This document shows, piece after piece, positions 46,421 through 57,265 of a DNA stretch of 64,000 nt. Positions within the stretch are counted from its first letter, which is position 1; the number at the start of each line of letters is the position of its first letter. Origin of the DNA: Stomorhina lunata (lineage: Eukaryota; Arthropoda; Insecta; Diptera; Rhiniidae); assembly GCA_933228675.1 (NCBI GenBank), contig OW121740.1, forward strand, positions 132,788,940 to 132,852,939, written 5' to 3'. Below the pieces are notes generated by a model. It was not told where the DNA came from, did no database searches, and worked only from the letters and a program-made list of their open reading frames with translations. Made by a program: the position numbers and the translations under genes.

Positions 46421-46871
46421 GTAGACTATTATTGACTTCTTCACTGCCCTCATTCAATCTTAATATATAAACCACTCCAAAGCAATTATTCTCCCCCATC
46501 ATTCTCTTGAATACACGAAAATCATTCTTAATTTTTTCCTCAAACTAGAATTTTCAACTTCAGTGGTTAGAAATATTAAAACAGTCCCTCAGGGCAACAT
46601 TTCATATTAAAAGTTTGTGAGTTGAGGTTTTTAGCTTTAGCTTAAATTATCACATCAATTCTCGAATGTTGGCTTACTTATATCCATATTTTAGTATTTT
46701 GTTATTGCTGTCACAACTGCTGCTAAATTTTGTTGCTGCTGTTTTTTTTTTGCACAACTTTTGAACGTTATTATTAAATGCACTTTTAATCTTCTACTCT
46801 TTTCTTTCACTTTCAACAACAGTTCAATATTCATTTTCACTTTACTTTTAGCTTGGGGATGTAGAAGGGTA
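46421..46871. other. Short unique spacer
   Basis: No gene seen. It contains a GCTGCT/GTTGCT run near 46708-46740 and ends with the TA (46870-46871) abutting the next element. Confidence 0.45.
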
Positions 46872-49598
46872 ACCCAGCAAATATTTTCGCGGAAAAAGAT
46901 GAAAAGGTTAAATTATGTTTGCCTTGATCTCAGTACAGAAAAAATATAGTTATTTTTAATAATAATATAATCGATTCAAACCAGTCTATCAGTTTGTCAG
47001 TCTTGTCTTATGAAATTATATTTTTTTTTTTTTTTTATAGGAAATTTTTCAAAAATTTCTTATTTTTATAGGAATATTTTCAAAAATTTCTTATTTTTAT
47101 AGGAAATTTTTCAAAAATTTCTTATTTTTATAAAAAATTTTTCAAAAATTTCTTATTTTTATAAGAAATTTTTCAAAAATTTCTTATTTTTATAAGAAAT
47201 TTTTCAAAAATTTCTTATTTTTATAAGAAATTTTTCAAAAATTTCTTATTTTTATAAGAAATTTTTCAAAAATTTTTAATTTTTATAAGAAATTTTTCAA
47301 AAATTTCTTATTTTTATAGGAAATTTTTCAAAAGTTTCTTATTTTTATAGGAAATTTTTCAAAAATTTCCTTCTAATACAAAAAATTTTTGGAAAATTTC
47401 TTATTTTTATAGGAAATTTTTCAAAATTTTTTTTTTTATAGGAAATTTTTAAATTTTTTTTTATTTTTTATAGGAAATTTTTCAAAAATTTCTTATTTTT
47501 ACAGGAAATTTTTCAAAAATTTTTTGTTTTATTGGGAAATTTTTCAAAAATTTCTTATTTTTATAGAAAATTTTTGAAAAATTTCTTACTTTTATAGGAA
47601 ATTTTTCAAAAAATTCTTACTTTTATAGGAAATTTTTCAAAAATTTCTTATTTTGGTAGGAAATTTTTCAAAAATTTCTTATTTTTATAGGAAATTTTTC
47701 AAAATTTTCTTATTTTTATAGGAAATTTTTCAAAAATTTCTTATTTTTATAGGAAATTTTTCAAAAATTTCTCATATTTATAGTAAATTTTTCAAAAATT
47801 TCTTATTTTCATAGTAAATTTTTCAAAAATTTCTTATTTTCATAGGAAATTTTTCAAAAATTTCTTATTTTTATAGGAAATTTTTCAAAAATTTCTTATT
47901 TTTATAGGAAATTTTTCAAAAATTTCTTACTTTTATAGGAAATTTTTCAAAAATTTCTTATTTTTATAGGAAATTTTTCAAAAATTTCTTATTTTTATAG
48001 GAAATTTTTCAAAATTTTCTTATTTTTATAGGAAATTTTTCAAAATTTTCTTATTTTTATTGGAAATTTTTCAAAAATTTCTTATTTTTATAGGAAATTT
48101 TTCAAAAATTTCTCATATTTATAGGAAATTTTTCAAAAATTTCTTATTTTTATAGGAAATTTTTCAAAAATTTCTTATTTTTATAGGAAATTTTTCAAAA
48201 ATTTCTTATTTTTATAGGAAATTTTTCAAAAATTTCTTATTTTTATAGGAAATTTTTCAAAAATTTCTTATTTTTATAGGAAATTTTTCAAAAATTTCTT
48301 ACCTTTATAGGAAATTTTTCAAAAATTTCTTATTTTTATAGGAAATTTTTCAAAAATTTCTTATTTTTATAGGAAATTTTTCAAAAATTTCTTATTTTTA
48401 TAGGAAATTTTTCAAAAATTTCTTATTTTTATAGGAATTTTTTCAAAAATTTCTTACTTTTATAGGAAATTTTTCAAAAATTTCTTATTTTTATAGGAAA
48501 TTTTTCAAAAATTTCTTATTTTTATAGGAAATTTTTCAAAAATTTCTTATTTTTATAGGAAATTTTTCAAAAATTTCTTATTTTTATAGGAAATTTTTCA
48601 AAAATTTGTTATTTTTATAGGAAATTTTTCAAAAATTTGTTATTTTTATACGAAATTTTTCAAAAATGTCTTATTTTTATGGGAAATTTTTCAAAAATTT
48701 CTTATTTTTAAAGGAAATTTTTCAAAAATTTCTTATTTTTATTGGAAATTTTTCAAAAATTTCTTATTTTTTTAGGAAATCTTATTAAAAATTTATTATT
48801 TTTATAGGAAATTTTTCAAAAATTTCTAATTTTTATAGGAAATTTTTGAAAAATTTCTTATTTTTATAAGAAATTTTTCAAAAATTTCTTATTTTTATAA
48901 GAAATTTTTCGAAAATTTCTTATTTTTATAAGAAATTTTTCAAAAATTTCTTATTTTTATAAGAAATTTTTCAAAAATTTCTTATTTTTATAAGAAATTT
49001 TTCAAAAATTTCTTATTTATATAGGAAATTTTTCAAAAACTTTATTTTCATAGGAAATTTTTTAAAAATTTCTTATTTTTATAGAAAATTTTTCAAAAAT
49101 TTCTTATTTTTATAGGAAATTTTTCAAAAATTTCTTATTTTTATAGGAAATTTTTCAAAAATTTCTAATTTTTATAAAAAATTTTTGAAAAATTTCTTAT
49201 TTTTATAAGAAATTTTTCAAAAATTTCTTATTTTGATAGGAAATTTTTCAAAAATTTCTTATTTTTATAGGAAATTTTTCAAAAATTTCTAATTTTTATA
49301 AAAAATTTTTGAAAAATTTCTTATTTTTATAAGAAATTTTTCAAAAATTTCTTATTTTGATAGGAAATTTTTCAAAAATTTCTTATTTTGATAGGAAATT
49401 TTTCAAAAATTTCTTATTTTTATAGGAAATTTTTCAAAAATTTCTTATTTTTATAGGAAATTTTTCAACATTTTCTTATTTTTATAGGAAATTTTTCAAA
49501 AATTTCTTCTTTTTATAGGAAATTTTTCAAAAATTTCTTATTTTTATAGAAAATTTTTCAAAAATTTCCCATTTTTACTCCTCAAATATTTACTGGGT
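46872..49598. mobile_element. TIR-bounded element carrying satellite Sat9
   Basis: The left end ACCCAGCAAATATTT (46872-46886) is inverted with one mismatch as AAATATTTACTGGGT (ending at 49598). TA precedes the left end; TT follows the right, so the target duplication is imperfect. About 146 bp of unique DNA separate the left end from the array, but only some 18 bp lie between array and right end. The same terminal ACCCAGC motif bounds the Sat1 element. Confidence 0.5.
47018..49580 (+). repeat. Satellite array Sat9, 31-bp monomer, about 82 copies
   Basis: Same monomer and orientation as Sat2 (blocks ATAGGAAATTTTTC, AAAAATTTC, TTATTTTT; 19-bp dyad GAAATTTTTCAAAAATTTC). It is largely homogeneous. 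Subtypes with ATAAGAAATT cluster at 47150-47300 and 48860-49020, and a short series at 49150-49260 recurs at 49270-49390. Confidence 0.95.
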
Positions 49599-50743
49599 TT
49601 TGCAAAATGTAGAAATATTAGAGACAAGTACAAAATATAGTAATTATCACCCTTAAATGGGTACTTATGCAAAGAATGAAAGCAATGAATTTTTAAAATG
49701 TAAACTAATCTTTGTGTTGTTTTAATACCTTCGTCGATGGTTCCAAACACTGTAACCAGTCCATTACCATTTTTCAACATAAAGACCAATTCGAGTGTAG
49801 ACAACATGACTATAAAATTGCAAAAACCACATTGATGTGATTTTTAAAATTGCACAAATTTGTATGTATAAGATATCCAGATTCACGCATATACTAAAGT
49901 TATATGAAATTTGAGGTCCCAGCAAACATTTGGAATGCCAAAGAGGAAAATTGAAGCTTGATGGAAGGGTGTTAAGGAGATATTAACTGTTGAGTATTAT
50001 GGAGTTCTTGTCATAGTTTATTTTACTTAGATAAATTTTATTTGATTTCCTTAATTGTGGTCATTATCAGGCAGTTTTCGCCAAAACATATGAGTGCAAA
50101 CTCATATTTCTAAATATCTTACATATTGTTCACACATACAACCTGTCGACTGTCAAAATGATTCATGTTGTTCGGAAATGAACTGAAAGTGTAGTCCAGA
50201 AATATTGAAAACATGTTTTGAAAAAAACTTTGTCTCATTTCAAAACCCTAATTTCCTAAATCACTGGGTTAGATCAGAGAATTCTCCTTTTTTCTTTTCA
50301 TTTATTTAGTCAAGAATTACTTTATTGTTCTTGTTTTATTTCATTTGTTTTATTGTTTTAATGGCAAAGTTTTACGTTTCATTGCAACGTCAAATATATC
50401 TACAGAACGGGGGTGGTTGTGTCGCTTTTCAAAAACTTTACACTGAATTGCATTTATTTTGATTTAATCTATTGGAAAATTTTTATATTTATATAAAAAG
50501 ACTTGATTTCTTATCAAAATGTTTTGTATTTTAAAAGGATTAAGACTAGAGATTGCATGTCAGAGTGCTAAGAAATAGGAACATTTAATGATTTTAACAA
50601 TCAATTGGATTAAGTTGTCAAAGGTTCTAAAATGAGACTTGAAGTATTTGGAGATAATTTGTTTTAAAATATAATTTTAGCTTATATTTAAAATAAATAT
50701 TTATGTGCAAAATTGCTACAAAAACATCGATGCCTTTAAAAAC
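49599..50743. other. Non-coding; isolated block shared with Sat6/Sat8
   Basis: No gene was recognised. 50361-50395 reads CAAAGTTTTACGTTTCATTG and onward, the inverse of the block inside Sat6 and Sat8, with no satellite beside it. A CCCAGCAAACATTTGG end-like motif lies at 49918-49933 without a visible partner. Confidence 0.45.
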
Positions 50744-51080
50744 AAAACGCAGTTTTTTATACAAAGAAAGAATTTATTTAAAAAAAAAAATTAATTTATT
50801 TTTCAATAAAATCTTTCTTGAGTTCTACGTACTTAGTCCTTCTATTCTCCCTTTCAGAAAATATAATTTGTCGAGTTAATCAAAATAAAAGTTTTCAGAG
50901 AGAAAAATTACTACTAGTAGCCGACAACTTCACTACGAGGGCGGATCAAAAAGTACATGTCTTTTTTAATAAAACGCAGTTTTTTATACAAAAATTTAAT
51001 TTATTTACTTTGTCTTTCTTGAGTTCTACGTTCTTAGTCCTACGTTTCTCCCTTCTAGAAAACATGATTTGTCGAGGCCA
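50744..51080 (+). repeat. Direct repeat of a ~110-130-bp unit, 227 bp apart
   Basis: AAAACGCAGTTTTTTATACA begins at 50744 and again at 50971. Both are followed by TTTCTTGAGTTCTACGT, CTTAGTCCT, CTCCCTT and ATTTGTCGAG. A 94-codon frame spanning them is a by-product. Confidence 0.7.
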
Positions 51081-51259
51081 TCAAAATTGGATGAAAATAT
51101 AACAATTTGTTTTTCTTAGGATGGCTCCTATTTTCATTGAGTTATTATCCGTATTTTCATGGGGATGGCTCAAATGGAACAGAAATTTAAAATTTTAATT
51201 TCTGAAGTCGAATTTCTCTAAAAGCACAAGAGATAAAATCTTCATGTCCCACCGTTTTT

Positions 51260-51396
51260 TATACCCACCATCAAAAAGAATGAAGCGTATATTGAGATTG
51301 TCATTGCATGTGTAATTTCCTTAATATAGGATCAAAAATCAAAAACGATATATATTCTGAATCCTTATGAAATTCTAAGACGATTGAGCGATGTCC

Positions 51397-51450
<54 letters not shown>

Positions 51451-52450
51451 CTGTTGAAATCACGATAACGCCTAAACGAAATTGGGCAAAATCGGTTAAC
51501 ATTTGACCATAGCTCCCGTATAACCTCGTCTAGACTAATCGCTTATCTGCTAATAAATGACAAATTATAACAGCTATGATGACAAAATTTGGTACCTAGA
51601 TGTTTTACATAAATTTCATCGAAATCGGTTCACATTTAACCATAGCTCCCATATAAAAAACTTACGGTAACAGCATAATTTCCACATGAAATTCACTTAA
51701 ATACTAATAAATGGTAAACTGTAATAGCTTTGGCCACTAAATTTAGCACAAGAAAGTCTTATGTGAATGCCAGCCAGTGTGCAAAATTTTGTCACAATCG
51801 GTCACCATTTGACCATAGCTCCCACATAAAAAACTTACGGAAACACAAAAATACAAAAAGAAAAGGGGGTTTATGTCCGTCTGTCCGTTAGATAAAAGCG
51901 CGACTAAAAGGGTTACAGCAACAAAATTTTACAAAAGCAAGTCATATGTGAATGCCAGTGTGCAAAATTTTGTTACAATTGGTCACCATTTGACCATAGC
52001 TCCCATATAAAAAACTTACAGAAGCACAAAAACTACAAAAGCTAGAAAGACAAAATTTTACAAAAGTATTTTTAAAAAGTTAAAAAAGTTCTGTACTGAA
52101 AATAGGCGAAATCTGTTCACATTTAGTTAGAGCTCCCATATAACCCCGCCCCGGGAAACACATGAATGCTGATAAATTGAGTACAATTGTATTAGTTATG
52201 ACGACTAAATTTAGAATAAAGAATTTTTATGCAACTTTTGGTCAGTATATCAAATTTGATAGGAATCGGTCCATATTTGACTATAGCTTTTATATAAAAA
52301 ACACTCCCGGAAACCAACAAATATTTAGCAAGGACCAGTTAAAAGATATTAAATTAGAAACTGTGACAGCTATTGCCACTAAATTTTGCAAAAATAAGCT
52401 TTATATAAATACCAGCCATGTCAAATGTGAACCGATTTTAACAAAATTTG
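51260..52450 (+). repeat. Dispersed repeat family 2, copy 3
   Basis: The head TATACCCACCATCAAAAAGA (51260-51279) and the order of internal blocks match 14667-15800. A (GTCT)n microsatellite of about 15 units (51395-51455) replaces the shorter run of copy 1. Diverged subunits with CCATAGCTCCCATATAA recur through the element. A 100-codon frame at 52162-52464 is incidental. Confidence 0.65.
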
Positions 52451-52834
52451 GTACAGTAATTTAGGTTTATATAAACAGTTTTTTATTTAAATTTCATGAA
52501 AAAATATTGATATTTGTGCGCAATATATCAATTCCGGGAAGTAGGACCTATGGGAGGTACCATAAATAATGCACCGATTTTGACGAATTTCATTCCCATT
52601 ATCAAAAAAATGATCAGTGCCAAATTTCATCAAATTATCTTTAGAATTGCGACCTGTAATTTGATTACAAGGTTTACATAGGGATCCAGCCAGCCAGACG
52701 GACGGACGGACATCGCTAAATCGACTCAGAAAGTGATTCTAAGCCTATTGGTATACTAAGACAAATATTTCCATGCGTTACATACATCAGCACAAACTTA
52801 TAATACCCTTTCCACCTATGGTGGTGAAGGGTAT
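52451..52834 (+). repeat. Helentron-like repeat, 3' portion with terminal hairpin
   Basis: Shares AATATATCAATTCCGGGAAG, GACCTATGGGAGGTA and GCCAGCCAGACGGACGGACG with 54409-54610. It ends in the hairpin ATACCCTTTCCACC-TAT-GGTGGTGAAGGGTAT (52803-52834). The 5' part is replaced by family 2 sequence, suggesting one inserted into or recombined with the other. Confidence 0.6.
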
Positions 52835-54028
52835 AAAAATTGTTAAAAACTGATCTAAAGAATTTTAAAATTTGGGTGTTTTTGTACTTAGAGGACCATA
52901 GTACAAAAAAATATAGTTTTACTTGACTGTAATTTTGAGTGTGGAGTAGTGTTATTTAAGATTATATCATATAACTAATCATATTTTAGTTACAGTCTTC
53001 TTCATAATTGACAATCCACTAAGAAGCATTTCATCATTGAAATTATTTCCACTAACGTTTTCATTAGCCTTGTTAAGTTTTGTTTTTAAAGTACACAATT
53101 ACATTTTCCCTTAACCAATATTAAGTACAATTAACAACATTTAAAAGCCACTACTACAACAAAACCAACCAGCACCCCCACACAAAAATAAAACATATTC
53201 TCGGCCTTAATAGGTAAAAATATATCTCTAATACATAAAAGCTAAATACCAGCTATTATTATCTATTTACAACATGTTGCAACCACCACCTACCAAATCA
53301 TACTCATCACCACCATAAACACCAAATAACATCTTCATCATCCTCACAGTCATCACTTGTGGATGAGTTTCAGTTGAAGAAGAAAAAAAGTAGCAGTTGT
53401 TAGTTAAAACTTGTAAACCGAGTCAGTCAAAACAAAAAATCAAGATAAAATGCGAAATTCAATCTGTCAAAAATAGATTACAGACCAATTATGTGCTCTT
53501 CAAGGGTTGCCATAATTTACAAATTTATCCAGAGTCCTTCTCGCCCACCCTTCAAAGGTCTTGTGTTGGTAGAGCACAATTTAGCCCTTGTCATATACAA
53601 AGTAAATGATGAAGATAATGAAAACATGATAATGATGTTGCAAATGATAATAAAGTATAAGAGATTTTGGTAAATGTATGTATGTCTGTATGCTTTGTGT
53701 TAATGTTAAAAGCATTATTATCATTATTTGATTATTGTGGAGTAAAGTAGCAAAGAGATATATCATACAGACTAATACACATGCAAACATATACATCTAT
53801 TAACAACATATTGCTATGTATAATATTAGGGGAGTTCAATGATGAAATAAGGTAATGAAGTTGTCAGGAACTTTTTTTATAAATTTCGAATATAAAAAGT
53901 GAAACTAGAAAGCTTCTACTAACATTCAACAACAATATTAACTAGGCGGTGCCAATTTCTCATGGTATCCCCGGGGAACTACGTTAACGATAAAAAAATA
54001 TGTTCTAGTGTTAGTAACTAACTCCAGG
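52835..54028. other. Non-coding; left part of a LINE relic near the end
   Basis: No gene seen; frames of 60-70 codons around 53397-53796 are unremarkable. TCTCATGGTATCCCCGGGGA at about 53957 matches 24613 and marks the left flank of an old LINE relic interrupted by the next element. Confidence 0.45.
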
Positions 54029-54735
54029 AAAATGAAGTAAGAAAGTTCTATAGCCGGTCAAATATTTGCTAAATTTTGCCATCATACGAACAATTTATCA
54101 AAACTTATATATGTAAGCTGTTTCCGTCATTTGGACTTATATGAGAGCTAGGGTCAAATGTGGACTGATTATCACGAAATTTGGTGAATATATAGTTGTT
54201 ACAAAAATTATGTATGCAAAAAATAGTCTTAAAATTCTCATTATCTTCAGATTTACTAGCGTTTTAGTGATTTTTGTCTCATTTAGTGCGTTTTGGCAGA
54301 AGAGTTTGTATGGGAGCTATGGTCAAATATGAACCGATTTCAACAAAATCTGTCCACATTTAAGTTTAAGTTTACATAAGCAGTAGTTGTTTTAAATTTC
54401 ATGACAAAATATTGATATTTGTGGCCAATATATCAATTCCGGGAAGTGGGACCTATGGGAGGTAACATAAATAATGGACCGATTTTGAAGAATTTCAATA
54501 GCCATGGTCCCACTTTCAAAATGATCTGTGCCAAATTTCATCAAATAATCTTTAGAATTGCCAGCCAGCCAGCCGTCCAGCCAGACGAACGGACGGACTG
54601 ACATCGCTAAATCGACTCAGAAAGTTATTCTAAGCCTATTGGTATACTAAAAGGTGGGTCTAATACAAATATTTCTTTGCTTTACATAAATTATCACAAA
54701 CTTATAATATCCTTTCCACCTATGGTGAAGGGTAT
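54029..54735 (+). mobile_element. Helentron/DINE-like non-autonomous element, full-length copy
   Basis: It begins GAAGTAAGAAAGTTCTATAG and ends in the hairpin ATATCCTTTCCACCTATGG and complement (54707-54735). The order of blocks is the inverse of 11441-12227, so the two define the family length at about 0.7-0.8 kb. It has no TIR and no coding sequence. It splits an older LINE relic whose halves are at about 53957 and 54736-54921. Confidence 0.55.
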
Positions 54736-54786
54736 AACAATTACTATGAAAAAGATAAAAATAGAATAAAAACGGCCCCTAAGGTT

Positions 54787-54921
54787 AGAAGAGGACGTCC
54801 GAAACTTCTATGGAAAGACTAAGTAGAGAAAATCGTTCAAAGCCGACGAAATTGTAGAACATGCGCACAAGATCATAGGAATTCTAAAATATGCCCGGCT
54901 TTTGACCTTAACAGATTTTAA
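54787..54921 (+). pseudogene. Relic of a non-LTR retrotransposon C-terminal coding region
   Basis: Translation: RRGRPKLLWKD, stop, VEKIVQSRRNCRTCAQDHRN and onward to a terminal TAA. It is the same module as at 24767-24913, and the preceding 50 bp also match that locus (ATGAAAAAGATAAAAATAGA against ATGAAGAGGATAAAATTAGA). One internal stop is present. Only the last 45 codons are recognisable. Confidence 0.7.
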
Positions 54922-55753
54922 GTAAGTACATAAATGAATATCATGTCTTGTCTTGGATGTCACAACAAACTATCTTAACTACTTATGGATGATCCACCCT
55001 AATGTCTTTAATATACTGTCAATGTGTGTGTGTGTATTATAAATTTATTTAATCGACACCATTCTGTGTTATTTCCTTTCTTCCGTTTACTGACATTTAC
55101 TTTTTAACCATTTCGATTTTATGCTTCAACACAAGAACCAACCTGCTGTCATCCTTCAAACCCTCCGCCCATTTGTCTTTATTTTTATAACGACATCATC
55201 TACCCAGACTGAAATAACATACGGTTCAATTTAATAGAATGAAAATTTATTTCTTTATCAAAACATCAAAAATAGCTCTGAAGCTTTTGTCTGTTGGCGT
55301 ATTGTGAAAAGAGAAGGTGAATGTTTGATGTATCGAATTGATTTTTCGTTTTTAGATTTTGAAATATTGGGTGTTCGAAAAAGATGGCTTATGTATTTTC
55401 AGTGGCTTTAATATAAAGTCAAATCGAAAACTGGATATTGGGCATGGAAATATTTGGAAAATCATTAAGTCATTTTCGCTGATAAATATTTATTGGTTTT
55501 CTCTAATTTCGAAAAATAAAAACGGGCTAATACATGTTATAAAAAAGGCAAGGGTGTCAGGAACCTGGGTTCGGCCAAAAAATAAGAAGTGTAGAAATCC
55601 GCTAATGTAACTTCTTAAGAGTAGCGAAGTTGCTTTGTCGTTTATTATCTTAATGTTTACTCGTTCTCTATCTTTAAGTTAAAAATTTATTGAAACGCTA
55701 ACACTGCCCCTGCAAATATACGAGGCTTGTTTTTTTTAACAGGCTTTCAATTT
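54922..55753. other. Non-coding, no gene seen
   Basis: Contains a (GT)n stretch near 55022-55034. An 83-codon frame at 55359-55610 has no recognised domain. Confidence 0.45.
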
Positions 55754-56365
55754 TCATTAAATTTTGGGTGAAAAATGGAATCAAGTTCTCCAAAACATTT
55801 AAAATGCTGAAAGTGGCATACGGTGAGTCTACTTTAAACCAAAAATATGTTTAGAAATAGTACAACCTTTTCACAGTAGGTCGAGAAGATGTGAATGGCG
55901 ACGTCTCAGCACATCAACAACCGATGAAAATGTTTAGAGGGTGAACAAAATTGTCATGGAGAATCGTTAGAGAAGTTGCTAAGGATGTCGGCATATCAGT
56001 TGGTTCAGGCCTTGCAATTTTTAGGAGTTTTTACCACATGGTCGTTATGTCAATAAGGAGTGTTATCATGGAGTTAAGCACCGCTTAACAATTCATGGCT
56101 AATGCAACACGATAATGCACCCGATTATTTGTCGTTGCTTGATCATAAATTTTGACTAAAAACGCCTCAACCGCCTGATTTGGCCCCCTGCATTTTTATG
56201 TTCCCATGATAAAGGACAGCGTTTTGAGACGATTGAGGAAATACAAACCGAATCGCTAAAAGAGCATACTAGAACAAATTTGAGGATTGAAAAAAACTCG
56301 GGCACAAAAGAATTATATCTGAGGGGGGGGACTACTTTGAAGGCGATAAAATAGAAATTGATGAA
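55754..56365 (+). pseudogene. Dead mariner transposase of the common DD34D type
   Basis: Translation fragments: FIKFWVKNGIKFSKTFKML, KVAYGESTL, VGREDVNGDVSAHQQP, VREVAKDVGISVGSGLAIF, then EFLPHGRYVNKE, LMQHDNAPDYLSLLDHKF, PPDLAPCIFMFP and EGDKIEIDEW. The order matches the N-terminal HTH region, then jumps over the first catalytic Asp by an internal deletion, and resumes at the HDNAP and DLAP blocks. Several stops and frame changes are present. It is a different lineage from the DD41D copies. Confidence 0.88.
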
Positions 56366-56659
56366 TGGCATTATTTTTGCACCTCTTAAACAATGACTTA
56401 GCTTGTTTAATATTATGGTAACTCTGCATCATTCATTTTCATGACAAAAGGTGGGTTCCAAGTTTCGATGTGGCAGTACAAGTACGGAAGATGCTCAGTT
56501 GAGGTTTCTATGGAGGTGACGCCATACTCTTGCCAGATGATGTAGTGGTTTCAATTTTGAATAATCTTTTAGGTATAATAAAACTTTCTGCAAGGTACAT
56601 CACTCTTTTCCTATAATTCGGCCAACACTCAGGGGATAACCCCTACTTAAGATTTAAAT
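56366..56659. other. Short non-coding stretch
   Basis: No feature recognised. It may hold the remaining 3' part of the mariner and the 3' UTR of the LINE relic on the other strand. Confidence 0.35.
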
Positions 56660-56988
56660 TGTGATGAAACTAGAAAAAAATGTTATGCGAAGGAGCATAG
56701 ATTGAGGAGTGTTTGTGGAAAGTTTGTTCCACATACGGACAGTGCGGCTTAAGAACGAATTTTGGTTGCAGTATATTGTGCGATCCACTGACAAATCGAC
56801 AACAAATTATTGATTACTGACAAACGATTACTACATACAAAAGTTTGGGTTTCGGGAATAAGGTCTATGATATCACTAGAATACCTCCGATGATGCTTAA
56901 GAGATTTAATAGAGTTGACTACCCTTCTTCCACCAATAAGCACCTTCGTCATAGAAAAGTAACACTCAAGCAAATACTGCATGTACAA
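56660..56988 (-). pseudogene. LINE RT C-terminal relic (RTVRMWN motif)
   Basis: On the minus strand HHRRYSSDIIDLIPETQTF is followed by ICQWIAQYTATK. After a one-base-type frame break in an A run (near 56760) it reads NSFLSRTVRMWNKLSTNTPQ. The succession 'YxxxYSSDI-IPExxxF-NSFLxRTVRMWNxL' is typical of the C-terminal region downstream of RT in insect LINEs. It represents a different LINE from those at 5129 and 54787. Upstream RT motifs were not found. Confidence 0.65.
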
Positions 56989-57265
56989 TAGTAAATAATG
57001 TATTTAGGAATTGGGTAACCATCTTTAGAAAGGAGTTAGTAGGAGGTGAAAGATGGTAATAAAACTTTATATTACTCAACGCCGAATTGTACATCATGCC
57101 ACTTATAAAGTTGTGCCATCTCTTGTTAGTTTGAAGTACTATTTAATGTTTTTTGTTAATTTTATTTCTTTAACATCGACGTCGAGTTAGCTCTATAGGG
57201 CTTACTACTGATGTAAGATGATGTCTTAATAAATTATTTAAATATAAATTAGTAATTACAGAATT
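56989..57265. other. Short non-coding stretch
   Basis: No gene, repeat or element end recognised. Confidence 0.4.

Noticed and set aside
51395..51455. GTCT microsatellite as an independent feature
   Set aside because: It is an expanded version of the GTCTGT/CCGTCTG run present in all copies of repeat family 2, so it is reported with that element.
56156..56371. 71-codon minus-strand frame
   Set aside because: Antisense to the dead DD34D mariner at 55754-56365.
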